Shown here: in pieces, positions 50,502 to 57,983 of the stretch
Position numbering within the stretch: position 1 is the first letter of the stretch
Layout: the number at the start of each line of letters is the position of its first letter
Assembly: GCA_001704765.1 (NCBI GenBank)
Contig: MBFK01000126.1
Coordinates: 186,001 to 250,000 of the forward strand
DNA length: 64,000 bases
Direction: 5' to 3'
Source of the DNA: Sinorhizobium shofinae
GTDB lineage: Bacteria; Pseudomonadota; Alphaproteobacteria; Rhizobiales; Rhizobiaceae
Position numbers and translations under genes: made by a program
The notes under the pieces: model-generated
Seen by the model: the letters and a program-made list of their open reading frames with translations, nothing else
Databases searched by the model: none
Told to the model about the DNA's origin: nothing

Positions 50502-50852
50502 TGACGATCTGTTGAAATTCCGGGTGGCTGATCGCAACAGAGCGCTGGTGAAAACTTGCGAAAGAACGCCACGCGAGTCGGATAATCGGCGGGGAAAATC
50601 CCACGTAAACCGCCGCCCTTGCCCCCCCGCATGGGCCGACTATGGTGCACCCGGAATGGGCCGGGCCTAGAACACCCCCCGCCGCTCCCCCGTTCTAGGC
50701 CCGGCCACTCTTTCAAAATCCACCCCATATCGGCCGTTGCTCCGCGTATTCCCGCCACTGTCTGCTACTCCGGGTATATTCGTGGTGGATAAGCACTGCG
50801 CGTAAGCCGAGACCTGATGGCGATGGTGTCGCCGATGTGACATTAGACTCGC
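50502..50852. other. Intergenic stretch upstream of the RM cassette
   Basis: About 350 bases with no gene I can support. It contains a very strong inverted repeat, listed separately, and must also hold the restriction gene promoter near its right end. Confidence 0.5.
50659..50706. repeat. Perfect 15-bp inverted repeat with C-rich loop
   Basis: GGCCGGGCCTAGAAC (50659-50673) and its exact complement (50692-50706) flank an 18-base C-rich loop. A fold this strong may terminate transcription leftward or rightward, or mark the border of the inserted RM cassette. No clear T-tract. Confidence 0.7.
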
Positions 50853-51500
50853 ATGGCCGGTTCTATAGAATTCGATCCGCTCGCTGTTGAGAATGTGGGC
50901 GTCACATTGGCGGTGGAGCTCCTTGAGCAACCGCTGAGTAAGATGCCTCCTGAAACGCCGTTCAGCGGCGCGGGAGTCTATGCCCTCTACTACTCCGGAG
51001 ACCACGAGGTCTACTCGACTCTGCGAACGCTAGACGACGGCCGGTTCAAGTACCCCATCTATATTGGCAAGGCAGCGGGCGAGAGCGCCAAACAGGGCTT
51101 CAGTCCGAACGGCAGCGGCGAACGCAAGCTCTTCGGCCGCATCGTTGAACACTCCCGATCCATTGCGGCTGTCGAGAACCTGGAACTGGACGACTTCCGG
51201 TGCCGGTACTTGGTCTTGAACGACGCCTATATCGCTCTAGCCGAGTCGGTCATGATCCGGCTGTTTCGCCCTCCTTGGAACGGCATGAGCTTTGGGAGCA
51301 AGGTCGTCGGCAAGAACCGGATGACGGGTCAGACGGGATTGTGGGATGCCCTGCACCCAGGAAGGGGAGGCCGCCCTGCCGGTTCAGAGCGTGCCGACGT
51401 GGCCGCTCAGCTGATAGCGCGTCGCTCTGTCGAATTGAGTCGAGACCTTGCCGACCCAACGCTTCGGCGCATGTATGAGCGCGTCATGAAGTTTGTGTAA
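50853..51500 (+). CDS. Eco29kI-family type II restriction endonuclease
   Basis: A 215-residue nuclease of the GIY-YIG superfamily, Eco29kI type. GAGVYALYYSGD and KYPIYIGKAAGESAKQGF form the GIY-YIG core, followed by LFGRIVEHSRSIAAVENLEL with the catalytic-type Arg and LVLNDAYIALAESVMIRLFR with the Glu. PPWNGMSFGSKVVGKNRMTG is typical of this family. By homology the target may be CCGCGG, but family members can differ. Convergent with the methyltransferase gene, overlapping its 3' end by 17 bases. Confidence 0.87.
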   Translation: MAGSIEFDPLAVENVGVTLAVELLEQPLSKMPPETPFSGAGVYALYYSGDHEVYSTLRTLDDGRFKYPIYIGKAAGESAKQGFSPNGSGERKLFGRIVEHSRSIAAVENLELDDFRCRYLVLNDAYIALAESVMIRLFRPPWNGMSFGSKVVGKNRMTGQTGLWDALHPGRGGRPAGSERADVAAQLIARRSVELSRDLADPTLRRMYERVMKFV

Positions 51501-52650
51501 GGCAGTCCCGTACCCGCCTGACCACCGCTTCAGCCAAGCGACACGGAACGGCATTGCCGAGCTGTCGCATCGTCTCGGTCCACGAGCCGTGAAAGACCAT
51601 CTCGTCGGGAAAAGTCTGCAGGCGCGCGCTCTCGCGGACGGTGAAATAGCGAACTGAACCGTCCGGCCGACGAAGCATGTTCTCGCCACCGGGGACACCA
51701 TGAACCCCCGCTTTGAGAGTCTTAGCGGGCTCATCGAGAGGGCTGCCAGTGTGACCTAGATATGACCTCGCCCCGGGCTGGAAGCGATGGTCGTGGTAAG
51801 CGCTCGACACTCCCCGTTGCAGTTCGGGATCGGGCAGGTCGGAGATGGCGTCGCGAACAGTCTGCCATCTGTCGCCTCGGGGGGCTTCCTTCAGTTTGGT
51901 TGCGCGGAGTGCGCTTGCCGAAACCTTAGGTCGGCGACCCTTCGCCACTTTATGGATGTCCCAATATTCACCGCTTCTCCACTGCGACCACAGCAGCGCA
52001 TCTTGGGAGTGGCTTGCTTCGGGGAAGTGCCACTCGATTCCGGTGTCCGAACGAAAGCCGACGATGAAAACGCGCTCGCGCCGCTGAGGAACGCCGTAGT
52101 TAGCGGCGTTTAGCACGCGCATGACGACGCGGTAGTGCAGTCCGTCGTGCTTGCCTGAGGTTTCAAAATCCTCGAGACGGGCGAGGTGATCCAGCCAAGG
52201 CTCATCCTTGCGCTGAGTCAGGTCGGGGTGGCGGAGTTGGAGGCGAATGTATTCAAGATAGTTGGCGAATGTCGTGCGCGTGAGTCCCTTAACATTTTCG
52301 AAGACAAACGCCCGAGGACGTAGCTCGCGCACTGCGCGGATTGCCTGCGGAAACATGTCGCGCTTGTCGAGAAATGCCCGATGTAACCCTCCCATTGAGA
52401 ACGGCTGGCAGGGCGGACCACCGGTGATAAGATCCACAGTGTCTGCTACCGAGCTGAAATCAAACTTCGACACGTCCCCTTCGTGCAGCGGCCAGTCTTT
52501 CATTGGAGATAGGCCGCGTTCGCGGTTCTGCCGTATTGTATCGCAGGCCCATCGATCCCAGTCGATTACGGCTAACGGATGGAAACCGGCCTGGCTTGAG
52601 CCTATACCCAGACCGCCCGCTCCGACGAACAGCTCAATCGACCGCATCAA
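51484..52650 (-). CDS. DNA (cytosine-5-)-methyltransferase of the RM cassette
   Basis: A 388-residue C5 methyltransferase with ordered motifs: I (ELFVGAGGLGIGSSQAGF), IV (LITGGPPCQPFSMGG, catalytic Cys81), VI (FVFENVKGL), VIII (QRRERVFIVGFR), then a target recognition region (about 200-320) and X (RQLGNAVPCRLAEAVV). It protects host DNA from the Eco29kI-like nuclease. The 5' end overlaps the vsr 3' end by 17 bases. Confidence 0.93.
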   Translation of the reverse strand: MMRSIELFVGAGGLGIGSSQAGFHPLAVIDWDRWACDTIRQNRERGLSPMKDWPLHEGDVSKFDFSSVADTVDLITGGPPCQPFSMGGLHRAFLDKRDMFPQAIRAVRELRPRAFVFENVKGLTRTTFANYLEYIRLQLRHPDLTQRKDEPWLDHLARLEDFETSGKHDGLHYRVVMRVLNAANYGVPQRRERVFIVGFRSDTGIEWHFPEASHSQDALLWSQWRSGEYWDIHKVAKGRRPKVSASALRATKLKEAPRGDRWQTVRDAISDLPDPELQRGVSSAYHDHRFQPGARSYLGHTGSPLDEPAKTLKAGVHGVPGGENMLRRPDGSVRYFTVRESARLQTFPDEMVFHGSWTETMRQLGNAVPCRLAEAVVRRVRDCLTQTS

Positions 52651-53053
52651 GAAACCCCCGAATCATGCATTCTAAATTTTCAGCATTTTTGGACTGGCAT
52701 TCCCAAATTTCCAAGACCTTCCAGCCTTGATCCGTTAGTGCCTGAACAACCCGCTCGTCGCGAGCGCGATTCCCCTCTAGCTTTGGTATCCAGAAGTCAT
52801 GCCGGCTCTTCGGGAGTCGAGCAAGCTTGCAATTTGGGTCTGGATGGCGGTGCCAAAAACAGCCATGGACGAAGATCACCTTCCTGCGGCCGGGAAACAC
52901 AAGATCAGGCTTCCCCGGTAGTCCGGCGAGGTGGAGCCGATAGCGATAGCCGAGCCGGTGAACCAAGCTGCGGACGCGGCGCTCCAGTGCGGTGTCCTTC
53001 GCCCGGACACGAGCCATTCGCTCGCTACGTTCGTTCGGTGAGAGAGTGTCCAC
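52634..53053 (-). CDS. vsr: Very short patch repair endonuclease
   Basis: A 139-residue Vsr: MARVRAKDTALERRVRSLVH, GKPDLVFPGRRKVIFVHGCF with the catalytic Asp, WHRHPDPNCKLARLPKSRHD for the zinc site, and W..KLEGNRARDERVVQAL. It nicks T:G mismatches that arise when 5-methylcytosine deaminates, so it fits beside a C5 methyltransferase. Co-directional with and upstream of the methylase. Confidence 0.93.
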   Translation of the reverse strand: MDTLSPNERSERMARVRAKDTALERRVRSLVHRLGYRYRLHLAGLPGKPDLVFPGRRKVIFVHGCFWHRHPDPNCKLARLPKSRHDFWIPKLEGNRARDERVVQALTDQGWKVLEIWECQSKNAENLECMIRGFLDAVD

Positions 53054-53306
53054 GCATCAAGCCTCCAGTGGCGGACGGGGCGGCCCAAATGTCGAATGCC
53101 GAATTTGTCGCCTTACTGGGGGCATTTCCTTTCAGTTGCAAGCCGTTATGGCGATCTCGTTTCTAAATTTCAAGGTGGGGCCAAGTTGCCGAAACAAGCC
53201 CCTGCGGCCGAACGGTAGACGTTTGGCAGCGCCCTCATCGTTCCGGCCTCCCGATCGATCCGCTGGTCAGCATATCGAATGCCGCTTTTCCCTCCGGGCT
53301 GGCCGC

Positions 53307-53519
53307 CTATTCCTCGCTTTCCTCTTTCGAGGCGTCGAACTCGCGTTGCGGTGCCGCATCTACAACGCCGCCGCCTGATTGCCCCGCCTTGGCCAGATCG
53401 GCGTCCGGGAAATCGAGCGGCGAAAGGAAATCGTGGTAAAGTCCCTGCCGGCCCCGTTCCGCCAATTCCGGGAGCCCGGCGTGTTCCAGTTCTTGAGCGA
53501 GAAAATCCTTCGTGTGCAT
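53307..53519 (-). CDS. Small phage protein (70 aa)
   Basis: A 70-residue acidic protein, MHTKDFLAQELEHAGLPELA followed by RGRQGLYHDFLSPLDFPDAD and a disordered C-terminus. GGAAAGAG lies upstream of the ATG. Similar short proteins with an L-HDFLSPL segment occur in rhizobial phages. Function unknown. Confidence 0.6.
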   Translation of the reverse strand: MHTKDFLAQELEHAGLPELAERGRQGLYHDFLSPLDFPDADLAKAGQSGGGVVDAAPQREFDASKEESEE

Positions 53520-53538
53520 CGGCTAATCTCTTTCCGGT

Positions 53539-54123
53539 TCAATGCTTGACGATGCGGGTGCGCATGAGCGCCTCCGAGACTTGAACGGGTTCCTTGCTGA
53601 AATCGGGGGGATCGCGGGCCGGGTGATCGCGCTTGGCCGTCGAGCCGTGCCCTTGCCGCCCCGCTCGCGCGGTGTCGAGTCGAGACGTACAAGATTCTTG
53701 CTTATTCTGGATTCTGGATTCTGGAGTCATAGACCCCCTAATGCGCTTTTCGATTTCGTCTTTACTTTCAGCGACTTGCGCCCATCTTTTTCTTGCAGCG
53801 TTTTTGCCATTTGCACGCCACTTGGACTCCCTCACCATTTTGCGGCTGTAGATCGTGCCGTGTCTGGTGGCGCTGAAAACGCCCGCCTTTTCCAGTTCCG
53901 CTAACAGCTTTTCGACCCGGCGCGGCGGCGCATTGACGAGCCCGGCGAGCGTTTGCGGATCGAGTTTTTTGCGCCCGAGTTTCAGATGACCGCGCGGGCT
54001 GCCCTCGTCCATCAGGCAAAGCATTTCCATCCAGAGGCCGCGTGCGGCGAGACTGCATGAATGCAACGCCGCATCGCCGCGCCAATCGGAGGGATAGAAT
54101 TTCATCCACCGTTCTGCCGTCAT
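53539..54123 (-). CDS. DUF1376-like phage replication protein
   Basis: A 194-residue protein with a winged-helix N-terminal half: MTAERWMKFYPSDWRGDAAL, LAARGLWMEMLCLMDEGSPR and LVNAPPRRVEKLLAELEKAG. This resembles DUF1376 and O-protein-like domains that bind phage origins. The C-terminal half is charged and low in structure (EIEKRIRGSMTPESRIQNKQ). It overlaps the RuvC-like gene by 4 nt. The origin could lie within or near it, but I see no clear iterons. Confidence 0.7.
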   Translation of the reverse strand: MTAERWMKFYPSDWRGDAALHSCSLAARGLWMEMLCLMDEGSPRGHLKLGRKKLDPQTLAGLVNAPPRRVEKLLAELEKAGVFSATRHGTIYSRKMVRESKWRANGKNAARKRWAQVAESKDEIEKRIRGSMTPESRIQNKQESCTSRLDTARAGRQGHGSTAKRDHPARDPPDFSKEPVQVSEALMRTRIVKH

Positions 54124-54695
54124 GCCGCCACCCCCGCGGCCAGCAGCCGGAACTGTTGCGAGCACGTCGCGCCCCATCGGGCAATGCAGGCGGCCTCGGC
54201 CTCGTCCTCGTTGCCGGCCTCGATCCCGAGGGATTTGCAATAGGCTTTCGCTCTCTCCTTGGCATCGTCGCGCGCCAGCTTACCGCCGCCCTTGCCATAG
54301 ATCGCCGCGCGCCACGTGGCCGGCGGTACCGATTCATGCGGGATGCGGTAAAGGATCGCCGCCGCGCGGACGATGCCTTGAATTTCGGGCAAGAGCAGCT
54401 GGTCGGCGTTAACGGTCCAGATGGCGTCCTGAATCCCGAGTAGGTTGGCGTTCGGTTTCTTCGGATACCTGGTGATCTGGCGCTTGGCCCGCTCCCACAC
54501 GATGAAATCGGGCCGGCCCTCTTTCGGGCCGATCAGCCGCTTGATCTGGCGCGCGAACATCTCGCACTTTTCCTCGGGCCCGCCCGCGTCCTTGCACGAA
54601 AACGAGCCGCATTGCATGCGCCGCTCGTCGCCGGGGTATTCGTACAGCGCGAACCCGGTTCGTGTGATGGACTGATCAAGGCCGAGAATCAGCAT
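54120..54695 (-). CDS. RuvC-like Holliday junction resolvase
   Basis: A 191-residue RNase H-fold nuclease. The acidic residues are at LGLDQSITRTGFALYEY (Asp7), DFIVWERAKRQ (Glu68) and GIEAGNEDEAEAACIARWG (Glu/Asp about 163-167). Its length and motif order fit phage RuvC-like resolvases that trim branched DNA before packaging. It is part of the leftward early operon, overlapping both neighbours. Confidence 0.9.
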   Translation of the reverse strand: MLILGLDQSITRTGFALYEYPGDERRMQCGSFSCKDAGGPEEKCEMFARQIKRLIGPKEGRPDFIVWERAKRQITRYPKKPNANLLGIQDAIWTVNADQLLLPEIQGIVRAAAILYRIPHESVPPATWRAAIYGKGGGKLARDDAKERAKAYCKSLGIEAGNEDEAEAACIARWGATCSQQFRLLAAGVAA

Positions 54696-55249
54696 GGGGC
54701 CGCCGCCCCCACGTAACTTTTTGCCGCCTCATTTGAGGTGCGGCCGACGAACAGCGGACCGCCCGTGTGGCGGCGATCGAAGCGATACCAGGAGGCGTTG
54801 TCCTTCCCCGAATGCTTGGTGCCGGGCATCCACTTAAGCCGGCCCACGGCCACGATCTTTGAGCAATAATCGATGTAGGTGGCCGCCTGTTTTGTGTGCG
54901 CCCAATCGGCGTCGAACAACAGCCACGTGGGGGCGATGCCAGCGAAGCGCTCGATCATCGGGTGCATGATCGTCCGCGTCCATGGCGGGTTGGTTATGAT
55001 CGCATCGGCGCCCTGGAATATGTGCGGGCTGCATGTCAGCGCGTCGAACCCGTCAGACAGATCGCGGGCGAAATGGCATCGCAAGCCGAAGGCGGAAAGC
55101 CACTTCACCAGCTGGCCCTCACCGCAACATGGCTCCACAAAGGTTAGTATCCCCTCGGCCAGCAGATGCGGGATTACCGGCGGGACCGCCGGATATGGCG
55201 TCTGGTAGGCATCGGCCTTGCGGCGCGGGAACGAGGATCGCTTACCCAT
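54689..55249 (-). CDS. SAM-dependent DNA methyltransferase-like protein (NPPW motif)
   Basis: A 186-residue class I methyltransferase. Motif I is FVEPCCGEGQLVKWLSAFGL and motif IV is DAIITNPPWTRTIMHPMIER, the NPPW form typical of N6-adenine enzymes. The protein is short and may lack a full target recognition domain. KWMPGTKHSGKDNASWYRFD is a late conserved segment. It sits directly downstream of a GcrA homologue. Confidence 0.78.
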   Translation of the reverse strand: MGKRSSFPRRKADAYQTPYPAVPPVIPHLLAEGILTFVEPCCGEGQLVKWLSAFGLRCHFARDLSDGFDALTCSPHIFQGADAIITNPPWTRTIMHPMIERFAGIAPTWLLFDADWAHTKQAATYIDYCSKIVAVGRLKWMPGTKHSGKDNASWYRFDRRHTGGPLFVGRTSNEAAKSYVGAAAPC

Positions 55250-55697
55250 TGCGGAGCCCCCGAGGCGTGTAGGGTTGATAGCCGATCAGGCGATGATACG
55301 GACACCAGCGCTCGCTTTTGCGGGTTCCGGCGCCGCAAAATAGGTGCTGATCCGGGGCGGCGTTATGCGGGGTTACCGGCCAATGGCAGTCCCCGCGCCC
55401 CAAATCCTTGAGCGGCACAAAGCGGAAAGGCGGTTTCCGGAGGTCTACAACCGGGGCAGCCTGGCGGTTCTTCGACGGGGGGAGTTTCATCGGCCATTTC
55501 CTCGGCGATGGGGCCCTCGGGGGCCGCTTGATCAGCGCCCTTAATTGGGCGTTGCGGAATATCCGGCCGATGGCCGCGCCTCTTGAGATGCCCAACTCCT
55601 CGCCGATCCTTGTGCTAGACCAACCCCTTTTCAGCATGCCGGCCACCCGGTCACATTCGGCTTTGCCCCACATCCTCGGGCCTTTTCGGTTTGGCAT
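55242..55697 (-). CDS. GcrA-family transcription regulator (phage-borne)
   Basis: A 151-residue GcrA homologue. The N-terminal HTH reads AGMLKRGWSSTRIGEELGIS, RGAAIGRIFRNAQLRAL, and the C-terminal sigma70-contact region has GRGDCHWPVTPHNAAPDQHL and FCGAGTRKSERWCPYHRLIG, matching the C-[KR]-WP and HFCG/PYC..H elements of GcrA. In Caulobacter GcrA binds sigma70 and promoters with m6A marks. A phage copy could redirect host cell-cycle transcription. It lies between an Rmf-like gene and a methyltransferase gene. Confidence 0.82.
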   Translation of the reverse strand: MPNRKGPRMWGKAECDRVAGMLKRGWSSTRIGEELGISRGAAIGRIFRNAQLRALIKRPPRAPSPRKWPMKLPPSKNRQAAPVVDLRKPPFRFVPLKDLGRGDCHWPVTPHNAAPDQHLFCGAGTRKSERWCPYHRLIGYQPYTPRGLRNG

Positions 55698-55705
55698 GGC
55701 GGCAC

Positions 55706-56281
55706 CTATTCGGCCGCCTCGGCCTCGATCTCGTCGTCGTCTGGGTCGTTCTCGTTGGTGTCGGCGGCGGCCAGATCAGCGGCCCGCTTGGCACGGTCGG
55801 CGTTCTTCTTTTCCATTGCTGCTTGAAGGTCTGCGGCCATCTGCGCTTGCGCCGCCTTCCAGCCCTCGGTCCACGCTCGGCCCTGATCGGAGTTTTCGTC
55901 GTAAGGAACCGTGTCGGCGTTCTTGCCTTCAAAGCCCGCCGCCTCGCCCTCGCGCCGGGCCCTATCGACGGCGGGCTCGCGATCGAAATCGAATTCCGAT
56001 TGAGCGCCGATCGGCAACGCGAAATAGCGGCCGATCTCGGCGCGCCGTATCTGTTCGTTGATGATGATTTGCGGATCTTCGATTTGCGCGCAGCGGAGGC
56101 CGAAATCGATATCAGAGAGGATGATCCCGTCAGCCTTGGCGTCTTTCCGAAGCTTAAGCCGGGTGGCGTTTTCGGCCTTGCACTTTTCCGTCTGTTTCAG
56201 GATCAGGCCGAAATGGTGCATGTACAGCGCCTTTTGCTCGGCCGGCGTCAGCTTGGAATTATCGCCAATGGTGGCAGGCAT
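55706..56281 (-). CDS. Phage protein with C-terminal Rmf/CrpP-like segment
   Basis: A 191-residue protein. The N-terminal half is helical (LTPAEQKALYMHHFGLILKQ, KLRKDAKADGIILSDIDFGL). Around residues 112-147, EGEAAGFEGKNADTVPYDEN and GRAWTEGWKAAQA match the G-x-x-A-G...PY...W-x-x-G-W pattern of the ribosome modulation factor/CrpP fold. An acidic tail follows. GGAGG precedes the ATG. The Rmf match is by eye only; the domain could bind RNA or ribosomes. Confidence 0.65.
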   Translation of the reverse strand: MPATIGDNSKLTPAEQKALYMHHFGLILKQTEKCKAENATRLKLRKDAKADGIILSDIDFGLRCAQIEDPQIIINEQIRRAEIGRYFALPIGAQSEFDFDREPAVDRARREGEAAGFEGKNADTVPYDENSDQGRAWTEGWKAAQAQMAADLQAAMEKKNADRAKRAADLAAADTNENDPDDDEIEAEAAE

Positions 56282-56307
56282 GGGGTGACCTCCGTTTTGG
56301 TTGGGGT

Positions 56308-56389
56308 GGCCACCGCGCCTAGGAGCAAAACCCACCGCGAGGGGAAGGAACGGGCCCCACGGGGAGAGAGGAGAACGGGCGCGGTGGCC
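56308..56389. repeat. 12-bp inverted repeat with long spacer
   Basis: GGCCACCGCGCC (56308-56319) and its complement (56378-56389) are separated by 58 bases. They sit between the Cro-like and Rmf-like genes in the leftward operon. The arrangement could form a long stem in the RNA and may attenuate early transcription. Confidence 0.5.
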
Positions 56390-56411
56390 TTTCCCGCCGG
56401 AGTCCCGGTTG

Positions 56412-56699
56412 TTAAAGCCCCGGCAGGAAGCGGGTGAGACGGTCGCGGATCGATCCGCCCGCCTCTTTCGATTCCGGCGGCGACGGCCCGTAAATATCCG
56501 GGCGCAACACGTGGCACGAAATCCCGGTTTCCTGCGAAACCCGGCGCACGTGCCTAACCGGAACGATTTTCCATGCATCCACCGCTTGCCGCGTGATCCC
56601 GAGTTTGGACCCGAGGGCGCGCGATCCGCCGGCCCTTTCTTTTGCGAGTTCGCAAGCGGCGTGTGGATCAATTTGCAAAGCTGTTTTGCTCTCGTCCAT
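56412..56699 (-). CDS. Cro/YdaS-like early regulator
   Basis: A 95-residue protein with a YdaS/Cro-type HTH: ALGSKLGITRQAVDAWKIVP and VRHVRRVSQETGISCHVLRP, then DIYGPSPPESK. The wording VLRPDIYG is a hallmark of the YdaS antitoxin-like family found as Cro in phages. It is divergent from the CI-like gene. One operator lies inside its first codons and another just upstream. Confidence 0.87.
   Translation of the reverse strand: MDESKTALQIDPHAACELAKERAGGSRALGSKLGITRQAVDAWKIVPVRHVRRVSQETGISCHVLRPDIYGPSPPESKEAGGSIRDRLTRFLPGL
56673..56691. promoter_or_regulatory. Repressor operator-like palindrome O1
   Basis: TTGCAAA-GCTGT-TTTGCTC, inside the 5' end of the Cro-like gene. It fits the consensus TGCAAA-N5-TTTGCA with one half-site degraded. 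Confidence 0.55.
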
Positions 56700-56706
56700 G
56701 CCGAAA

Positions 56707-56725
56707 GTGTAAACAAACTTTGCAC
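56707..56725. promoter_or_regulatory. Repressor operator-like palindrome O2
   Basis: GTGTAAA-CAAAC-TTTGCAC, between the divergent Cro-like and CI-like genes, 8 bases before the Cro-like start codon. It is the most symmetric 7-5-7 copy. An intergenic palindrome here is where a phage repressor should bind. Confidence 0.72.
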
Positions 56726-56814
56726 CATTGATCAATGCGTTTTTGAAGATTTTACGTTGGCAAGGTACGCTTGCGTGTGGCAAGCTTTGAAGCACGTCGG
56801 GGGAGACTGATACT

Positions 56815-57276
56815 GTGGCGAGTACCGCTAAACGAGTAGGGCGCCGCGCTGAAACGGCGGCACGGAAGAGAATTGCGGCTAAACGGGAGGCTGACCAGCA
56901 TCTAGCTGATGCCGAATTAGGCAAGCGGATACGCTTTCTCAGAAAAGAAATCCTCGGGATGCCCAGGCAGGCCGATCTAGCCGAAAGGCTAGGCGTCACG
57001 CGTGGGGCGGTCGCAAATTGGGAGGTTGGGACGGGTGTTAAGCGCACGACGCTCCAACAGATCTCCGAGGAATTCAACATCTCCCTTGTGTGGCTTACGA
57101 CCGGGGCCGGCGCCCCGATCGCAAAACCGAGTATCGATGGCCAGTTGGAATTGCTACTGCCAGAGGATTACGACACGCTTTACCGGCTTTTTCAGGCGAT
57201 GATTAACGACACACGCGAAAAGCGGGAGCGGGAAAAAGCGGAGGCAGATTCCAAGCGGAGAAAGCGAAATAGCTAG
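56815..57276 (+). CDS. CI-like XRE repressor
   Basis: A 153-residue protein from GTG at 56815 (GGGGGAG upstream). A basic N-terminal extension (about 35 residues) precedes a clear XRE HTH: RQADLAERLGVTRGAVANWE and LQQISEEFNISLVWLTTGAG. The ending WLTTGAG plus an acidic/basic tail is common in repressors of this group. There is no LexA-type peptidase domain, so induction would not be by self-cleavage. It is the likely lysogeny repressor acting on the TGCAAA palindromes. Confidence 0.82.
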   Translation: MASTAKRVGRRAETAARKRIAAKREADQHLADAELGKRIRFLRKEILGMPRQADLAERLGVTRGAVANWEVGTGVKRTTLQQISEEFNISLVWLTTGAGAPIAKPSIDGQLELLLPEDYDTLYRLFQAMINDTREKREREKAEADSKRRKRNS

Positions 57277-57292
57277 GAGGATTTATTGAGTT

Positions 57293-57778
57293 ATGGCCAA
57301 GCAACTCTTAGCCATGGGGGATGATGGGGACCCCAGTAATGCACCACTCGGGAGCCCTCAAGATACTGACCCGGAACTGCCCTCGGCCCTATCGAACGCC
57401 AACTTTACCCATATTGGCAGCGGTTCGGGAATCTTGCGGCTCGAAAACGAGGATGGCCGCGCGTTCAACACCTTGCTCCGTTTCGTTGACGATGGCGCAT
57501 GGTTGCATCACGTAATCAGCCAAGGGATCGCCGGGATGATTGGCCGTTGGCGACATGCGCCTTACCCGGCCCGCCGCATCGCCGAAATGATCCGCCGGGG
57601 CGCGCGCCCCGATATCGAAAAAAGCCACGTGCAATATGATCCGGCGACCGGCGAATATCGGTTCTTGCTGCAATCCAACGATCATGCACCCATTCCCATG
57701 GTTCTGACCGAGGCTGATCTGGAAGCCATTCAAGCCAAACAGCGCGAAGCCAAGGCCGCCGCTCTCGCCGGGCTCTAA
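57293..57778 (+). CDS. Protein co-transcribed with the repressor (161 aa)
   Basis: A 161-residue protein. HVISQGIAGMIGRWRHAPYP and EMIRRGARPDIEKSHVQYDP suggest a compact alpha/beta fold; the C-terminus is helical (EADLEAIQAKQREAKAAALA). It lies 16 bases after the repressor gene and is followed by a terminator, so the two form the lysogenic transcript. No family recognised. Confidence 0.65.
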   Translation: MAKQLLAMGDDGDPSNAPLGSPQDTDPELPSALSNANFTHIGSGSGILRLENEDGRAFNTLLRFVDDGAWLHHVISQGIAGMIGRWRHAPYPARRIAEMIRRGARPDIEKSHVQYDPATGEYRFLLQSNDHAPIPMVLTEADLEAIQAKQREAKAAALAGL

Positions 57779-57809
57779 ATTTAATCCCCCATGAAAGCAA
57801 ACGTTTCAC

Positions 57810-57835
57810 CCGAGGTGTGCCACGGCATACCTCGG
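57810..57835 (+). terminator. Terminator after the repressor operon
   Basis: CCGAGGTGTGCC with GGCATACCTCGG forms a 12-bp stem with one wobble pair and a 2-base centre (57810-57835). A pyrimidine-rich stretch with ATTTTTTG follows. It would separate repressor transcripts from the early rightward operon. Confidence 0.65.
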
Positions 57836-57886
57836 CGCGTCCGCTTCTTCATTTTTTGATAGCCGGCAAACGCTCTGACCATTTTT

Positions 57887-57903
57887 TGCAAACTTTCTTT
57901 GCA
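57887..57903. promoter_or_regulatory. Repressor operator-like palindrome O3
   Basis: TGCAAA-CTTTC-TTTGCA is a perfect 6-5-6 palindrome, 81 bases upstream of the first rightward early gene. Confidence 0.72.
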
Positions 57904-57919
57904 TTACTCTTGTCGGAGA

Positions 57920-57938
57920 GTGCAAACTTTGTTTTCAT
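57920..57938. promoter_or_regulatory. Repressor operator-like palindrome O4
   Basis: GTGCAAA-CTTTG-TTTTCAT shares the left half-site and spacing with O2, with a weaker right half. It lies 33 bases from O3 (about three helical turns), suggesting cooperative binding. Confidence 0.62.
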
Positions 57939-57983
57939 GAAGACCTCCCTACCGAAGATAGAACCGGATGGAGGAATTTCACG

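Noticed and set aside
50378-51005. Minus-strand frames overlapping the hairpin and the start of the restriction gene
   Set aside because: No family match, poor starts, and they run across a perfect inverted repeat and a well-supported plus-strand gene.
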